DNA of 64,000 bases from the NCBI GenBank assembly GCA_000827265.1, contig KN834755.1:458063-522062 (forward strand). Direction: 5' to 3'. The notes under the pieces are model-generated. The model saw nothing but the letters and a program-made list of their open reading frames with translations, searched no databases and was not told the DNA's origin. Below are positions 33,527 through 45,080 of the stretch, in pieces. This stretch comes from Collybiopsis luxurians FD-317 M1. Lineage: Eukaryota > Basidiomycota > Agaricomycetes > Agaricales > Omphalotaceae. A program made the translations under genes and the position numbers. The number at the start of each line of letters is the position of its first letter. Position 1 is the stretch's first letter.

Positions 33527-35073
33527 GTTGATACTTAGTAGATGAGCTTCTTAATGACGATTTTCAGTTGCGACTTGCAGGGAGAGTGCTGAAAAAAGGA
33601 TGAAATGAAAGCATGCCTCTTGGGGGGAATCAAAACATCCGGCGACAGGTCAAGAGTAGACAACTAAATTGTTGTATTCCATGAGTGCTTCGATTATTGG
33701 GGAACAATAAGCATGGTTAACTCGTCCATATTTGCGATTTGACGGAGTACTATGAATACTTGCACAGTTTCCCCTCGTAAGATGCATCCAACATTGGGCA
33801 ACTATCCATACCCTAGAAGTGCAGGTGAAAATGTTGCTATAGAAAGATTTTGCGATTTTTATCAGATGGGTTCGGGATTTGAGTACAATTTTGCACTTCT
33901 GGATGACTACAAGCCGCAGATAGATCCGGATTTGGTCGATTAGCTTGCGCTATATTTATCTTCGGCTTGGCTTTCCTTGCCCAAAGTCCTTCCATAACGT
34001 TCATGAAAATGGCTCTCCCGTCCAATATTTGTTCGTTTTCGATGGGAAGATTGGGGCCAAGAGAGACCAAGATAATTAGATTCAACGTACGCTTTTCCCA
34101 AATTACTTATGGGACAATCTCCCCAAGAAATGGGCAGACAAAAACTCGTAGCGAAACAAGAGCTTGAAACCATGGATCAAGAGAGAGAGTTGAAACCACG
34201 GCATATCATAACTCTACGGATGCTTATTCGGTCTGGGCCTGGTATCATAGCCTCTTCGTACTTATTGAATCAAGGTGTGTGAAGTCGGACGGGATGCGAT
34301 CACTGTTGCCGAAGTATTCACGCAGAGATTACCTAGGGCCTGACTACGACGCGAAATGCTTGAACGGAAAAATTTAAAATTCTCCGAGACTGCTAGCAGA
34401 GAATAGATACATATTCCATACGCCTTCTACCAAAGTTTTATCTTCAATGAAATGAACATCGCTTTTCATTGCACGTAACGAGTCCATCCTAATTAGGCAC
34501 AGCTCGGGACTTGAAGATCCTAGGGTCCTGTTTGAAGGGGGAGAGGGATGTTAGCAATGAATGGAATAATTTCGTTATAACTATGCTTGCTTTGACCGCC
34601 ATTCTTGGCAGGCGCATACAAGGACCTTACATCATATCCAGATGTTTAAAATGCTTGAAGTCTCTCAGACTTGATATTCTGAAAATTAGTATGCGTACTT
34701 GGCTTCGTAAGTAGCTGCTTAATCGGCGAAATTCATTCTGATTTCGGAAAAATTTTCTTCATTTTCAATGCCGGGGTTTTGTGGTTGCGAAACAATTTTA
34801 TATTAATAGCATAATAATGCTGACGTTGTTAGTAATAGAAATACATATCTTACAAGCCGCCAGGCGGCGCCACACAGCAGGTTGGTGGTCAGGGCCTCAA
34901 GTGTACGGTTCCTTCCCACTATCTTTATCACTGCCTCGCTGCGCATAAACATAGTATGAATTGCGTTGCCCTCCAGTCATTCGTTCTTCCCACTGGCGGA
35001 CAAACCATGACATAACCGCAGTAGCTTGCTTCTATGTTATAGACTAAGTAGCAGAAAGATTCAGCCCTAGTAC
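33527..35073. other. Spacer SDR-9 to SDR-10
   Basis: 1.5 kb, no supported gene. Around 34,560-34,720 it retains the spacer repeat found after SDR-5 and SDR-8 ('ccgccattcttggcaggcgcata'). A short open frame at 33,752-33,943 is unrecognisable. Confidence 0.45.
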
Positions 35074-35081
35074 TATAAAAT
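35074..35081 (+). promoter_or_regulatory. TATA box of SDR-10
   Basis: TATAAAAT 42 bp upstream of the SDR-10 ATG. The following 'cagcttctcgaa' leader is like that of SDR-9 ('gagcttctcgaa'). Confidence 0.5.
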
Positions 35082-35115
35082 AATCAGCTTCTCGAAAATT
35101 CACTGTCTTATTGTC

Positions 35116-36120
35116 ATGCCTGCGCCCAGTTTGACTCCTACATATCATCGCGCTACATATCCTGCAATCTCACCTACCAAGCCCTCTCTCAGCCAGGCTG
35201 GTAAGACCGTTTTGATTACAGGCGGCAATAGCGGAATAGGCTTTGAAGCTGCACGATCATTTGCCAAAGCTTCTGCATCCAGAGTCATTATTACGGGTCG
35301 CAGACGCGAGATTTTGGACAATGCAGTAGCGATACTCCGGGACGAGTTCAAATCTGGCACAGAATTCATTGGTCACCAGGGGGATGTCAAGGACGACTCT
35401 TCCGTCTTAGCACTTTGGGAGTCTCTCCATTCTCAGAATATCCTCGTCCATGTCCTCGTACTGAATGCCGCTTCCTCCCATCCAAGGGGACCTGATACAT
35501 TAAGCTTCGACAAGCAGGAGCTGATGGAAGCGTTCAATCTTAACGTGGGAGGAAATTTTCTTATGGCATCGAAATTCGTGAAGCAGCCTCTTCGTCCTTC
35601 TGGTCAGCAGCTCAACCTCATCAATGTCTCCTCAGGGGTCATTCAGATTTATCCTGCTCAAGTGAATGCATATGCGTCCTCAAAAGGGGCGTTCGTTGCA
35701 TTACTCGGGAGAATCGCCCACGAACGTCCGGTTGAGGATGTTCAAATCATTTCCTTCCACCCAGGATCTATCTTCACTGAGACCGCTGCCAAATCTATGA
35801 ATAAGGATGCGATTAAATGGGATCAGTGTTCGTATTCTTCTCGGTCTATGTTGATGCTCCTGTCCTGACTGCTTCTTACAGTGTCGTTACCTGCCGATTA
35901 CTGTGTCTGGGCCGCATCTCCCGAAGCAGCTTGCTTACACGGACGGTTCGCATGGGCACATTGGGATGTCGACGAGCTTAAAGGTGACGAGGAGGTTTTG
36001 AAGAAGTTGGAGGAAGATAAAGGATACCTTAAAGTCGGAGTTCAAGGGTTGCAGACTCTTTCTTTCGACATGTTTTTGAACAATCCTACCCATAGTTATA
36101 CAGAAAGACCGATTTTTTAA
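35116..36120 (+). CDS. SDR-10: short-chain dehydrogenase/reductase, second subgroup, 316 aa
   Basis: Exons 35116-35827 and 35882-36120, with a 54-nt intron. Closest to SDR-9: TGGNSGIGFEAARSFAKA, TGRRREILDNA, INVSSGVIQIYPAQVNAYASSK with catalytic Ser, Tyr and Lys. The substrate-side loop differs (NAASSHPRGPDTLSFDK). The C-terminal exon has PEAACLHGRFAWAHW and a longer tail, ending THSYTERPIF after the FLNN at which the others stop. Last gene of the array. Confidence 0.88.
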
Positions 36121-37686
36121 TGTTATTTCTCAATCCCAGGTTCTAAAGGGGTAAAAAGGATAGAATAGGATCATGCCTCTCCGGGAACTGGAGCACTCTG
36201 CGCGTCAAGGATGCGGGCTGATATTGTTTAAGCAAGTCATACCACAACTTTACCCGTATTTCTATTTTCATCGGAGGTCCATGCTAGACCAATGTTGAAG
36301 GAGGCATTACCAGAATATGTTTTTGCGGAACCACCCATTTTAACTGGGCAAGACGATATCATTTTGGATTTGATGGCTTGTGTATGGACCCTACCCAGAT
36401 AAAGTTCAACAACCAACATCCACTCAACTGTTTACAGGTTCCAATCGAGCAAAATTAATTCTGTACTGCAGGTGCCAACTGAAATCGAATATGCCGGGCG
36501 TGGGATTTAAATTTTGCCCCTGGTTGGCCATACTTTCAATTACCTTTCTTATCAGTAAAAAAAACCGGCCTGGCCAACTGGAAATGCAAAACAAAAAAAA
36601 AAACCGGCGATTAGGTGATGTTTCGAGCTAACTGAAAAACAAACAATAAATGCCATCTGCATGTACCTCATTTAAATTATTGTCTTGACTCTTTCGGTGG
36701 TGCCTTCAAATGAGCCAAATAATCTCCGCTTTCGATCTGTCACCCATATATTGGACAAGGGTTCTATATCTTGCCATGGGCACAGCCCATGCAAACATGG
36801 CCATATGAATGAAGAGTGAAGGGCACATGTGCTGTAAATTTACCGCTTGACCCTCTCGTTTGTAGTCACTGATGAGTTAGATGCGAATAATGCTGTCCGG
36901 CTTCAACGGGGATGAGGGGTGCAAAGGCGCCCAAAGAAGGCGGAGGCATTAAATGCAAAGTGTCTTAGTTTTACACTCATCCGTTTGCCCTTCCACTACT
37001 CTACAAGGTCAAACGGGATGTAGTACTTATTCCACTTTTTCTGCTCATCTTAGAGGGACGCATCCTCCCGATTTCTCTAACATCACAGTGAAGCTAAAAG
37101 TCAAGTCACTTAACATAAGATGTGGAGTACTGGGGAACTTGCTCGCATATTGAAACTGCTTCAAGTAAGTATTCAGTAGTAAGTATTTCAATAAAGGAAC
37201 CACAAAATTCACCAAAGCCGGTGATGTTGAATTTTCAGCTCCCAAATGCTCCACTTATTCAACAACTTCCCATTTAATAATTGGTATGACCATGCACTAG
37301 GTAGAGTTTGGCTCCATCCCATGATCCGTCACACATTTGATGGTGACTTGAACCAATTCTTCTACAGCTATTTGTTTATTTTTAACATAGTTTTCAAAAA
37401 TCGCGCCTCAGTGATCGTGTTTATGTATAAGCAAACTATCAATTCGTTGCTCCAAGGTTGTTCTTGCGTCGGTGGAACAATGAATAGCATGTTTGTTTGG
37501 CAGTAAACACCATCATTAAGGTGCGTTTTTCAAAAATAATGCCAGAAATAAACAAATAGCTGTAACTATATCCATTAATGCTGTCCGAGTGGTTTCCGCT
37601 GTGGTATAGGTATAAAAACCTATTACCCTCCTTGTTTGATCAAAATACCTCTCAGAGGCTGCCCTTCTAGAAAACCAGATCCAATC
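36121..37686. other. Right flank of the SDR array
   Basis: 1.57 kb without a convincing gene. It contains two short A-runs in 'aaaaaaaccggc' contexts (about 36,555 and 36,595), spaced about 40 bp. Several short open frames (36,953-37,506) have no recognisable features. Confidence 0.4.
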
Positions 37687-39380
37687 ATGTCATTGACTTA
37701 TAAGAACTCTGTGATTTTCCTCTTTGACGAAATTTTACGGGCTCCTTTGACCCTGATACTTGTGAGTTAACCCGCATTGTCTCCAGAACAACCAGTGTAA
37801 TTCCAAATAATTAGTTCGATATGTTCCTGTATGGTTAGTGTTCAAACTTTTGGGGCGAGGCTGACAGTATGAATCACCGAACCTACAACTTCGCAGGAGC
37901 ATATGTGATCATCTTTAGTCTCTACATGTATCTTCAAGTTCAACAACAAGGACGAAATCGCTATTATCAAGTGTCTATTTCAATCCTCTTTCTCCTGAGT
38001 ACAGCATCTGTAGCTGTCTCAATTTTGAATTTCATAGAGTTAAATCTAAACACTCTGGTCTTGGCTATCCTCACCACCTCGGGTTTGGGCTGCGATTCAC
38101 CTCCCAATCTGGAAAAGATCGAAAAGGCGCTTGGCAGCCTGTTACAGGCTAATGACTCACTCGCTTCTTTGTCTAGGGATCTTACGTATGCACTCCATCT
38201 GCTGACTTCAATGGATTGATAGTTCAGCTCTTACTTCTTTATTTAGGACCGCATTCAGGGCCATCTATGCCGCTGTGAAGTGTGTACTACTGTCTTACTA
38301 CTTTACTTACCAAGTACCAAGACGGATTGACAATTCTATAGTATTATAGCGGATACTTTGTTGGTTGGTACAATATCATGCTATTATGCTTAACACCTTT
38401 TCTGATAGTACTCTTTCAAATTTGCCCAGCTGTATCGCTGTTATATTATGTGGGCCCCAATAAAGCGGGTCATGATTGGCCTGGGCCTAATATCTGCAAT
38501 AAATGCTGGTCGGTTGTGATCGGACATGAAAAAGACATTCAATGACTAATTAAAGTCTTTTCATCACACAGGAATGGCAATTACTTCTGTAATCGCTAAA
38601 GCAAGGTCGTACAATGCTTCGGAAGCAGATTCAACAGCTCTGGTTTTGGGGAAATTGGAAGATTCTTTATTTTATGCATTCCTAGGAGTGAATTTCCTCA
38701 CTAATCTTATCCTTACCGGACTCATTGACAAGTCCGTTAGAATGTAGAAGATTCGATTCGTACATTCTGACTTTGAAAATCTAGCCGCAAGGATCTGGTG
38801 GCTATCTCGGCAAACGCAAAAGTATCTCGGATGTGATTCACCTAATAACAAGAGGATGAGTAATCATGTTGCAATAATGTGCATCTAATCTTTTTATAGC
38901 TTACATGATACATCCATCTGACCATGTATTTTAAGCTTGGAGTCTGGTTTGCTGTATCCTCTAGCATTGCTTGCCTGCATTATTGCTGTGGCCATCAATG
39001 AGAGTCGTGTAGGTGGTTATCCACCGGTAGAATCAATACTAACTGTCATCGTGGTGCGAGCATTGTCTCTTATCAATATGGTGTATCTGACCCATTAAAC
39101 TCAGGGAATTGCTCCTACAATGATCATGGTTAGGGCTGATTCGGGAATTAGCATTGAGTCCACTTCCAGTGCCAACTCCAATGTTGACTGCAAAAGCCTA
39201 TCTGGTTCGGAAACGCGCCCATTATCTCCTCCACATCTCTTGCAAGATGCAGAAACCTTCCAACCTTTACCCCTTCGTCAGTTACAAGAAGATCCGAATA
39301 GCCAAGAACATCTTACTCCATTCACATCTTTCGCACTGAATCCTGTAGCCCAGAAGTATCGGAATATTCACCAAGGTTGA
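37687..39380 (+). CDS. Multi-pass membrane protein of an agaricomycete family, many small exons, possibly damaged
   Basis: The start MSLTYKNSVIFLFDEILRAP (37,687-37,761) and FDMFLYG (small exon near 37,817), joined to AYVIIFSLYMYLQ, are the usual opening of a seven-helix protein family common in mushroom genomes. Downstream exons give RDLTTAFRAIYAAVK, MAITSVIAKARSYNAS, SLFYAFLGVNFLTNLILTGL, ARIWWLSRQ, ESGLLYPLALLACIIAVAI and finally GIAPTMIMVRADSGIS followed by a hydrophilic Ser/Pro-rich tail ending at 39,380. I could not keep frame through 38,330-38,500, so there may be an unusual intron or a frameshift there. Function unknown; a receptor-like role is only suggested by topology. Confidence 0.6.
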
Positions 39381-39799
39381 AAAACTCAGCATTCAACCAC
39401 ACCACCAGGGAGCAGGAGAACCTGTAGATAATTAGGCTTGAGCTATACAAATTTCCAAACAAACAAATACACTGTCTAAATACATTTGAATATGTTGTAT
39501 ATGACGGAATAAGTGTTATATAATCGAACATGTACTCATTCTAGTACTAGTAGCAAAGAGACTGAGCAGATGCGCAGAGGCTTCATATAAAATGCTTTTT
39601 GGCACAGTACTACTATCTGAGGGGATTCTGTTTGGAAAGCAACATCAGAACAATAGCATTTACCACATTGGGAATTTACCACTAGAGATTTGTCCATGTA
39701 GCATCTACTTTCAGAAAATTTGCAAAGTTTATATCATTTATTTGATGTGCTACTGTGACAGTGAGAGATGTACATGTAATACTTACTATAGGGTACCTA

Positions 39800-40028
39800 A
39801 ACACGGGGGATTGCCTCTGCAACGATTATTGTTAGGGCTGATTTGGGATCAACATCGAGGCCAATTCTGGTGCTAATAATGGTGACTGCAGAAACTCGTC
39901 TAATTTGGAAACACGTCCAATTTCACATTTGCATATTTCACAAGATTTACGAGTTACCCCCCATTCGTTACCGCTTCCTCAGTGAAAAGTATCGGAATAA
40001 GGACTCAGGTCGAAGCTCACAGCATTAG
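39800..40028 (+). pseudogene. Degenerate extra copy of the last exon of the membrane-protein gene
   Basis: The segment with 'gcctctgcaacgattattgttagggctgatttggg' matches the last-exon start at 39,107 ('attgctcctacaatgatcatggttagggctgattcggg'). The match continues through the Ser-rich tail region to 'aaaagtatcggaataaggactc' (39,353 in the original). It has frameshifts and no upstream exons. A partial tandem duplicate. Confidence 0.65.
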
Positions 40029-40393
40029 ATTACCTCACAAACTGGGTGGAGGGGAGGCCTAAGTCCACGCATATACGGGCTTCCATAAAAGGACATGGTT
40101 TGTGCGAGTATCACTTGGATTTTTCAAGATCGGATAATTCGTTAAGGTGTGTGCTCAGTGACTACACTACCTTGGCAAACTCGTGAAAAGTGTTTTTCAA
40201 ATGACCATACAATGAAAAATTGTACAAAAAACATCACTCTTTCAGCAATTCCTGTTCATACAAAACTAATGATTAACCAAATGTGGCGAGGAGCATGCGG
40301 CCTGTCGATAATTTGCAGATTGGCGCAAGCCCTGAAAGCCCATTTGGAGAACAACTTAGAAACAATACCACTGACCGCATCGAGAGCTTACCA

Positions 40394-41061
40394 CTAAACA
40401 TATCTATTTACAATTTCCAACATCTGTTGGGCAACTACGTCTGACCCATAATGAATATCAATGAATTGAATGGAGTTCGTGGACTGAGTGGTAGGATCAA
40501 TGAAGCCTTGAGGATCAGAGAGCTTCATTTGAACTGCAAGCCTGAAGGCTCGTTGCATGCTATTAAATCAATGAGTTATGAAACAGAAAAGTGATAGAGG
40601 TTGCCCTACCCAAGAAGCGAATTATGGGTAGCCCCCCTGACAATGGTTTCAAAATTAGACTGCCAGTTGTTCCCCTGCCCGTCGAAGAACTTCCAAGGTG
40701 GATCATTATACCATATAGCGACCACGGCAAAGCCTGTCAAGGTTCTGAAAGCGGGAGGGTTTTCGTAGGTGTACACCAACCCCTGGGAGGTACTAGCTCC
40801 GGCGTAAGGCAGGCCGTTGTCTTTGGCAGTCTGAATGTCCCGAGTGACACGATCAAACTGGTTGAGGGTGCCAAAAAGCTTGTACGCTTGTGTGGTTCTT
40901 TGCCATACACCCAAGCCCTCGCGAGATGATTTCCTGAAGTCTGCAGGTGTGAACCTGATGGCAGTCGGTCTGTTCGGGTCTGGAGGTCGGGTCACATTCC
41001 CTGCGTCCCAGGTGATGTTGTCGCGTGTAGGGTTAAAGGCGAAAATTTGTTCAGTGGCCAT
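40394..41061 (-). CDS. Uncharacterised 205-aa protein, paralogue 1
   Basis: Exons 41061-40610 and 40559-40394, with a 50-nt intron. The protein begins MATEQIFAFNPTRDNITWD and contains GNVTRPPDPNRP, RFTPADFRKS, a conserved YKLFGTLNQFDRVTRDIQ helix-like segment, a Trp/Pro-rich IWYNDPPWKFFDGQG stretch and a C-terminal NSIQFIDIHYG then MLEIVNRYV. No signal peptide, membrane segment or known catalytic motif is visible. A paralogue with the same intron lies at 51,052-51,721. Both are open while the neighbouring COX8 copy has died, which suggests selection keeps this gene. I do not recognise the family. Confidence 0.8.
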
Positions 41062-41821
41062 GATTCGAATGAGCTCGACAGGTTTCTTTGGTTTATATAT
41101 GAGAGCGTATTATCAGTCACAGTTTGTTACTGATTAGATCCCTTAGTTCGAGCAATCTGCCAATGTCAAGTACCGGAGGATCGTGGCGTAGAAGAGCTCA
41201 AGAGAACACTCAAATGAATTCGAATTTGTTCGAACCAACAGGAAGCCCGGACGAGAGCCTTGTACGTCGGACCATTGGCGAACAAAGAACATTCTAAAGA
41301 AACATTCGAAATGAACCCCATTACACACAAAACACGAGTAGGAAGTAGAACTTACTAGGATTACGCGCAGCTGACCATTCATCTAGTAAAGGGTTCAACT
41401 GGATGAAAGCTTGTAGTGGCTTTGTCTAGTAGTACTCATGAGTCAAAATCAGAATGTTCATACAATAATGGTCCTTTGATGCGAATAGTCAGCAGTGAGA
41501 CTTCTTAAGAAAGTTCTAGCTTTCATAGCGAACCGAAGACATTACGGTTTGACATAATCGACTATATCCTTGTGTAAGACGGCGGAGCGGAGGTGGAATC
41601 AATGGAAAGCTTGACAAGACAGTCGATCCAAAGCAGCCTTAACTAAATAGGTTGGGTGGTATTATCCGTCCATGTCAATCCTACGTTATTGGGAGTTTGG
41701 AACCTCTCGGAAATACACATGACGTTCAATTATTATTAACCTACTAGTACATTTGAACGAAGAGAATCCGAGGGAATACTTCTAATTGCAACCAATATTG
41801 ACTGAGAGGCGAAGCGACTCT

Positions 41822-42217
41822 TCAAGGATTCTTAAAGCCGCCGGGTCGATACCTAGCATTCTCAACTCTAGCATATAGTCTGATATGAAATGCACTAGTA
41901 CGTACCATATCCATCCGACTGCCACCCACGGCAAAGCAAATCCAAGCCCCACAAAAGTGATGAATTTATAGGTAAAAGCCCGCTTGTCCAAGTAGTCAAA
42001 GGGCATATGCTAAATAAACAGGATAGGTTAATGTGACTCTCTCAAAAGAAACTAAAAGACTGACACGAACCACTGAGTGCGGGGCTATTTGACTCTGAGT
42101 TGGTGGACCAAAGCTATTCAGTAACCTCGTGCAGTTCGGTGACCGGGCAAGGTATCTCGATGCTGAGGGCTGTAAAGCAGCTTTAGATGCGCGAGAGAGG
42201 AGCGAGGCAGATGACAT
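41822..42217 (-). CDS. COX8: Cytochrome c oxidase subunit Cox8 (subunit VIIc), 93 aa, two introns
   Basis: A small single-pass nuclear-encoded subunit of mitochondrial complex IV. Exons 42217-42071, 42009-41906 and 41852-41822, with introns of 61 and 53 nt. The first exon is a mitochondrial presequence rich in Ser, Arg and Ala (MSSASLLSRASKAALQPSAS, then RYLARS). The mature part HMPFDYLDKRAFTYKF is followed by a transmembrane segment, VGLGFALPWVAVGWIWY, and the tail RPGGFKNP, matching the Cox8/COX7C pattern. The last exon is only 31 nt; without that splice the frame would run on into unrelated sequence. The second copy at 52,491-52,891 is dead, so this may be the working gene. Confidence 0.85.
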
Positions 42218-43579
42218 CTGAAAGCTTTTCGATAGAACAATGTTGAGGTAAGCGCGAAGTTTGTGATGAAGAAGCTACACAATAACGATTTAGATTACTT
42301 TTTTTATATCTATCTTTGCCGATAGATCCAGACTGACCTTGACTCGGGTTGAAATCCATTAAATGTCTGCGGAGATCTACTGCAGCGACTGGACTTGACT
42401 ACCAAAGACTAGCATCATCTAGGCACGTACCGACTATGAATCCATAAATCGGCATTTGCAGAACATTCGTCGGGACGGATGATGTCGGAAACAAAAGACA
42501 GTTGATATGATGCAGCCGATAAAGGGCATTTCACCGCATCGCAGCCTTGTATGGTCTACATGCTCCAAATGATGCACGATTCTAGCCGAGGCTAGCTCAG
42601 CGCGTCGGCGCCCCGAATTGTCTGGACCGACGGACGCATCCGGGCCGATCGATATAACTTGCTTTGACATATTCGTTATGGCAGAAGCCGTGCAGGAGTT
42701 ATCATTCGCTAGGCTGTTGTTATTTACTTATTGGGTGATGATTAAGCCAGCATTTGCGCTCCGGAAGTAATCCAAGAAATTGTCCGACGAAGTTAGAAAT
42801 TCACTAGAATTGATATTTGGGAATCGGTACGCAGTGGCCATTGGCGTATCCATATGTTTTTCAAGTTGAGATGGAATAAACGGAACAGAATATCTCTAGT
42901 TACCTGTCAGACATGGTCCCCGTCGCATGTGAAATACTGTAGGCAACGTGAATGGAAGATTGACACTCAGCCTGGACCTGGAAATTTTACTCCGTTCTGT
43001 CATCAATAGCCGCAATCAGACTAACCATTTGCGCTTTCAGTGCTCACTCTCACTTGGGTATATGCCCGAACGGTGTGGACTATGAGCACGTCTAAGGGCC
43101 CTCAATTGCCGTGGCCTGGTTACGTGGGGTTAGTCGTATCGGCAATCAACGAAGAAAGTAAAGATGGACGCACCACAAACGCAACATCTACTTACAACCT
43201 GTCAGTTTCGGAACTCTAAGCAAAAACCTGAAGGACTACTAATCGCTATTGGGTGATGGTTATCCAGGCGTCTGGGATGCGTTGGGTTGCAGGGTCTGAG
43301 GTTTCGACAATGCTTGGCCAAAGAAAAAGATGACGAACTTCAACTGGGGGGTTTTACAGGGAAAACTAATCATCTCCTGCTCTTTACATTCGAACCTCAA
43401 AGCCGTGTTGGAGCCCCTCACCCCATCCATCTGTTTTATGTTTCCCCGAGATGCAGGCACAGTCGAGTGAGCTGTTCATCCCTATCTCTCTATTTTGTCA
43501 AAGGTGTATCCGAACGACGGAATTGAATTGCAATGCCAATGAAGCGTTGTTCAGCAAAGAAACTTGACCGTGACGGTGT
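42218..43579. other. Non-coding part of duplicated segment, copy 1
   Basis: No convincing gene, despite open frames such as 42,434-42,670 whose equivalents in copies 2 and 3 are broken. The string 'gggccgatcgatataacttgctttgac' is preserved in all three copies (42,645; 53,216; 57,297). Confidence 0.55.
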
Positions 43580-44329
43580 TGGATTAAACTTTAGAGTTCA
43601 GTCGGAATCCAATTATATAGCGAAACCCTTGGTAAATGCGCAAGGTTATTGAATAAATTTCTGTATGCTATATACTCTACATACAGATAAGAAATTGGCA
43701 ATACAATAAGACAATCAGTGAAATGGTGGGTCGGTAGTGGTGTTTGTGTGGGATACTGATACCAGATACTGCGCACCGCCATTGCTTACAAAGAGTCATG
43801 TGCACTCTGAGACACAGCAGTGGTCCTACTACTGCCTTCTTCTTTAATGTTCCCCCTCTTTATCTATTCCTATAAAATATCTCTACCTCATAGTAATGTT
43901 CAAATTTAAACCAGCCAATCTCTCTCATTTACACCCATCACTCCACTCTTCTGAACCAAACTGTGAAAGGTTCATGATTGCACCCTGACTCTATTCTCAA
44001 GCATCTCAATAATTTATCTAGCCCAGCAATCAATCTCAGCTTTGAATTTCACAGCAGTCAGGTGGATCCCACTTCAAATCCATGTCCAGTAGGCTGATCA
44101 TGAGGCTCAGCAACTCCCACACCTCCCAATCAATCAATGACTTCTTCTGAACCAGCTGCTGGAAAAAGAAAGCAGGGACATCCTCCTGGAACAGGCCATT
44201 TACAGAAAAGGGCAGCTGAGCTCACCAAAACTCATGAGGAACACCAGGAAAAATAGCTTGAGCTTAAAGTTAAATTATAACAACCTCAAGAAACCTAAGA
44301 AGCATAGGACACTTCAAGTACTTAGGTTA

Positions 44330-44455
44330 CCTAGGTTTCCACAGTCCAACCCCTATATCCTAGGGTGCCCTAGGTTGTCCTAGGTTGTCTCAGGTTGCCC
44401 CAGGTTGGCTCAGGCTATGTGAGGTTACCCCAGGTTGCATCAAGGGTTAATAAGT
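44330..44455 (+). repeat. 10-bp repeat cluster 1 (CCTAGGTT/CTCAGGTTGC type)
   Basis: About twelve degenerate direct units of 10 bp, such as cctaggttgt, ctcaggttgc, cccaggttgg, gtgaggttac. The consensus is (C/T)(C/T)(T/C)AGGTT(G/A)C. Confidence 0.7.
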
Positions 44456-44527
44456 AAAAGTAATATATCTTTATATATTACTGTTTGTACTCTATTCTAC
44501 TGTATATAGTGAGCTATTGTACTTGTA

Positions 44528-44551
44528 AAGTAGTAGTAGTAGTAGTAGTAA
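44528..44551 (+). repeat. (TAG)n microsatellite
   Basis: About seven GTA/TAG units in an AT-rich tract (44,450-44,930) rich in tatata and gtatac runs, lying between the two 10-bp repeat clusters. Confidence 0.7.
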
Positions 44552-44929
44552 TATTGAACTTGTACATATTTTATGTATAGTATATATGGTGTACATTTTT
44601 GTCAGGTATTATACTTTATAATGTATTACAGTATACTAGTATTAACCTAATATACTCAAGTATAGTATTTCAGTACAGTAAAGAGCTTATACATGTACAT
44701 ATAGTGTGTATATAGTATGATATAATTGTGATATACTTGTTTTGACCATATGAAAATTATTTTGATTGTAGACAGCTCACAGAGTTGCATCATGTGACTT
44801 ATGTCAAATTTCAGTTTCTATGAGTTATCTACAACTAAGAAGGTGTCCTCGTTGTGCATTTAGGATAGATTAAAGCATAGGTATATATATTCAATATAAT
44901 TTTGCCTTATTTGGTAATATTTACAGCAT

Positions 44930-45080
44930 CACTCCTCAGGTATCCTTGGGATACCTGAGGTTTGCCCAGGATATTGGCATTTCCTAGGTTACCTGAGGTT
45001 CACCCAGGTTGCACAGGTCACCTAGGTCACCCAGGTCCCTCAGGTTGCTCCAGGTTGTCTCCTAGGTAACCTGAGGCTCA
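44930..45080 (+). repeat. 10-bp repeat cluster 2
   Basis: The same AGGTT-containing units as cluster 1 (ctgaggttc, cccaggttg, acctaggtc, cctcaggttg, ctccaggttg), about 600 bp downstream. The two clusters flank the AT-rich tract and lie within the transposon, in the position of subterminal or internal binding repeats. Confidence 0.65.

Larger units (their letters stand above)
40220..43579. repeat. Duplicated segment, copy 1 (uncharacterised gene + COX8)
   Basis: The sequence is repeated as copy 2 at about 50,870-55,430 and, in eroded form lacking the genes, as copy 3 at about 56,160-57,950. Copy 1 resumes after the 43.58-50.73 kb insertion: 'aagcgaatgtgaagtaaaggccgattattgc' at 50,738 matches 'gagcgaatgaatagtaaagactccagccgattattgc' at 55,122. 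Confidence 0.8.

Noticed and set aside
13074..36120. SDR array as a complete secondary-metabolite cluster
   Set aside because: No polyketide synthase, peptide synthetase, terpene synthase, P450 or transporter lies among or beside the SDR genes; only an FMO is present 8 kb away.
42434..42670. Open frame in the duplicated segment as a gene
   Set aside because: The equivalent stretches in copies 2 and 3 are broken by indels, with no conserved coding signal or exon joins.
44330..45080. Regular short repeats considered as a CRISPR array
   Set aside because: Units are contiguous 10-mers without unique spacers, in eukaryotic transposon DNA.
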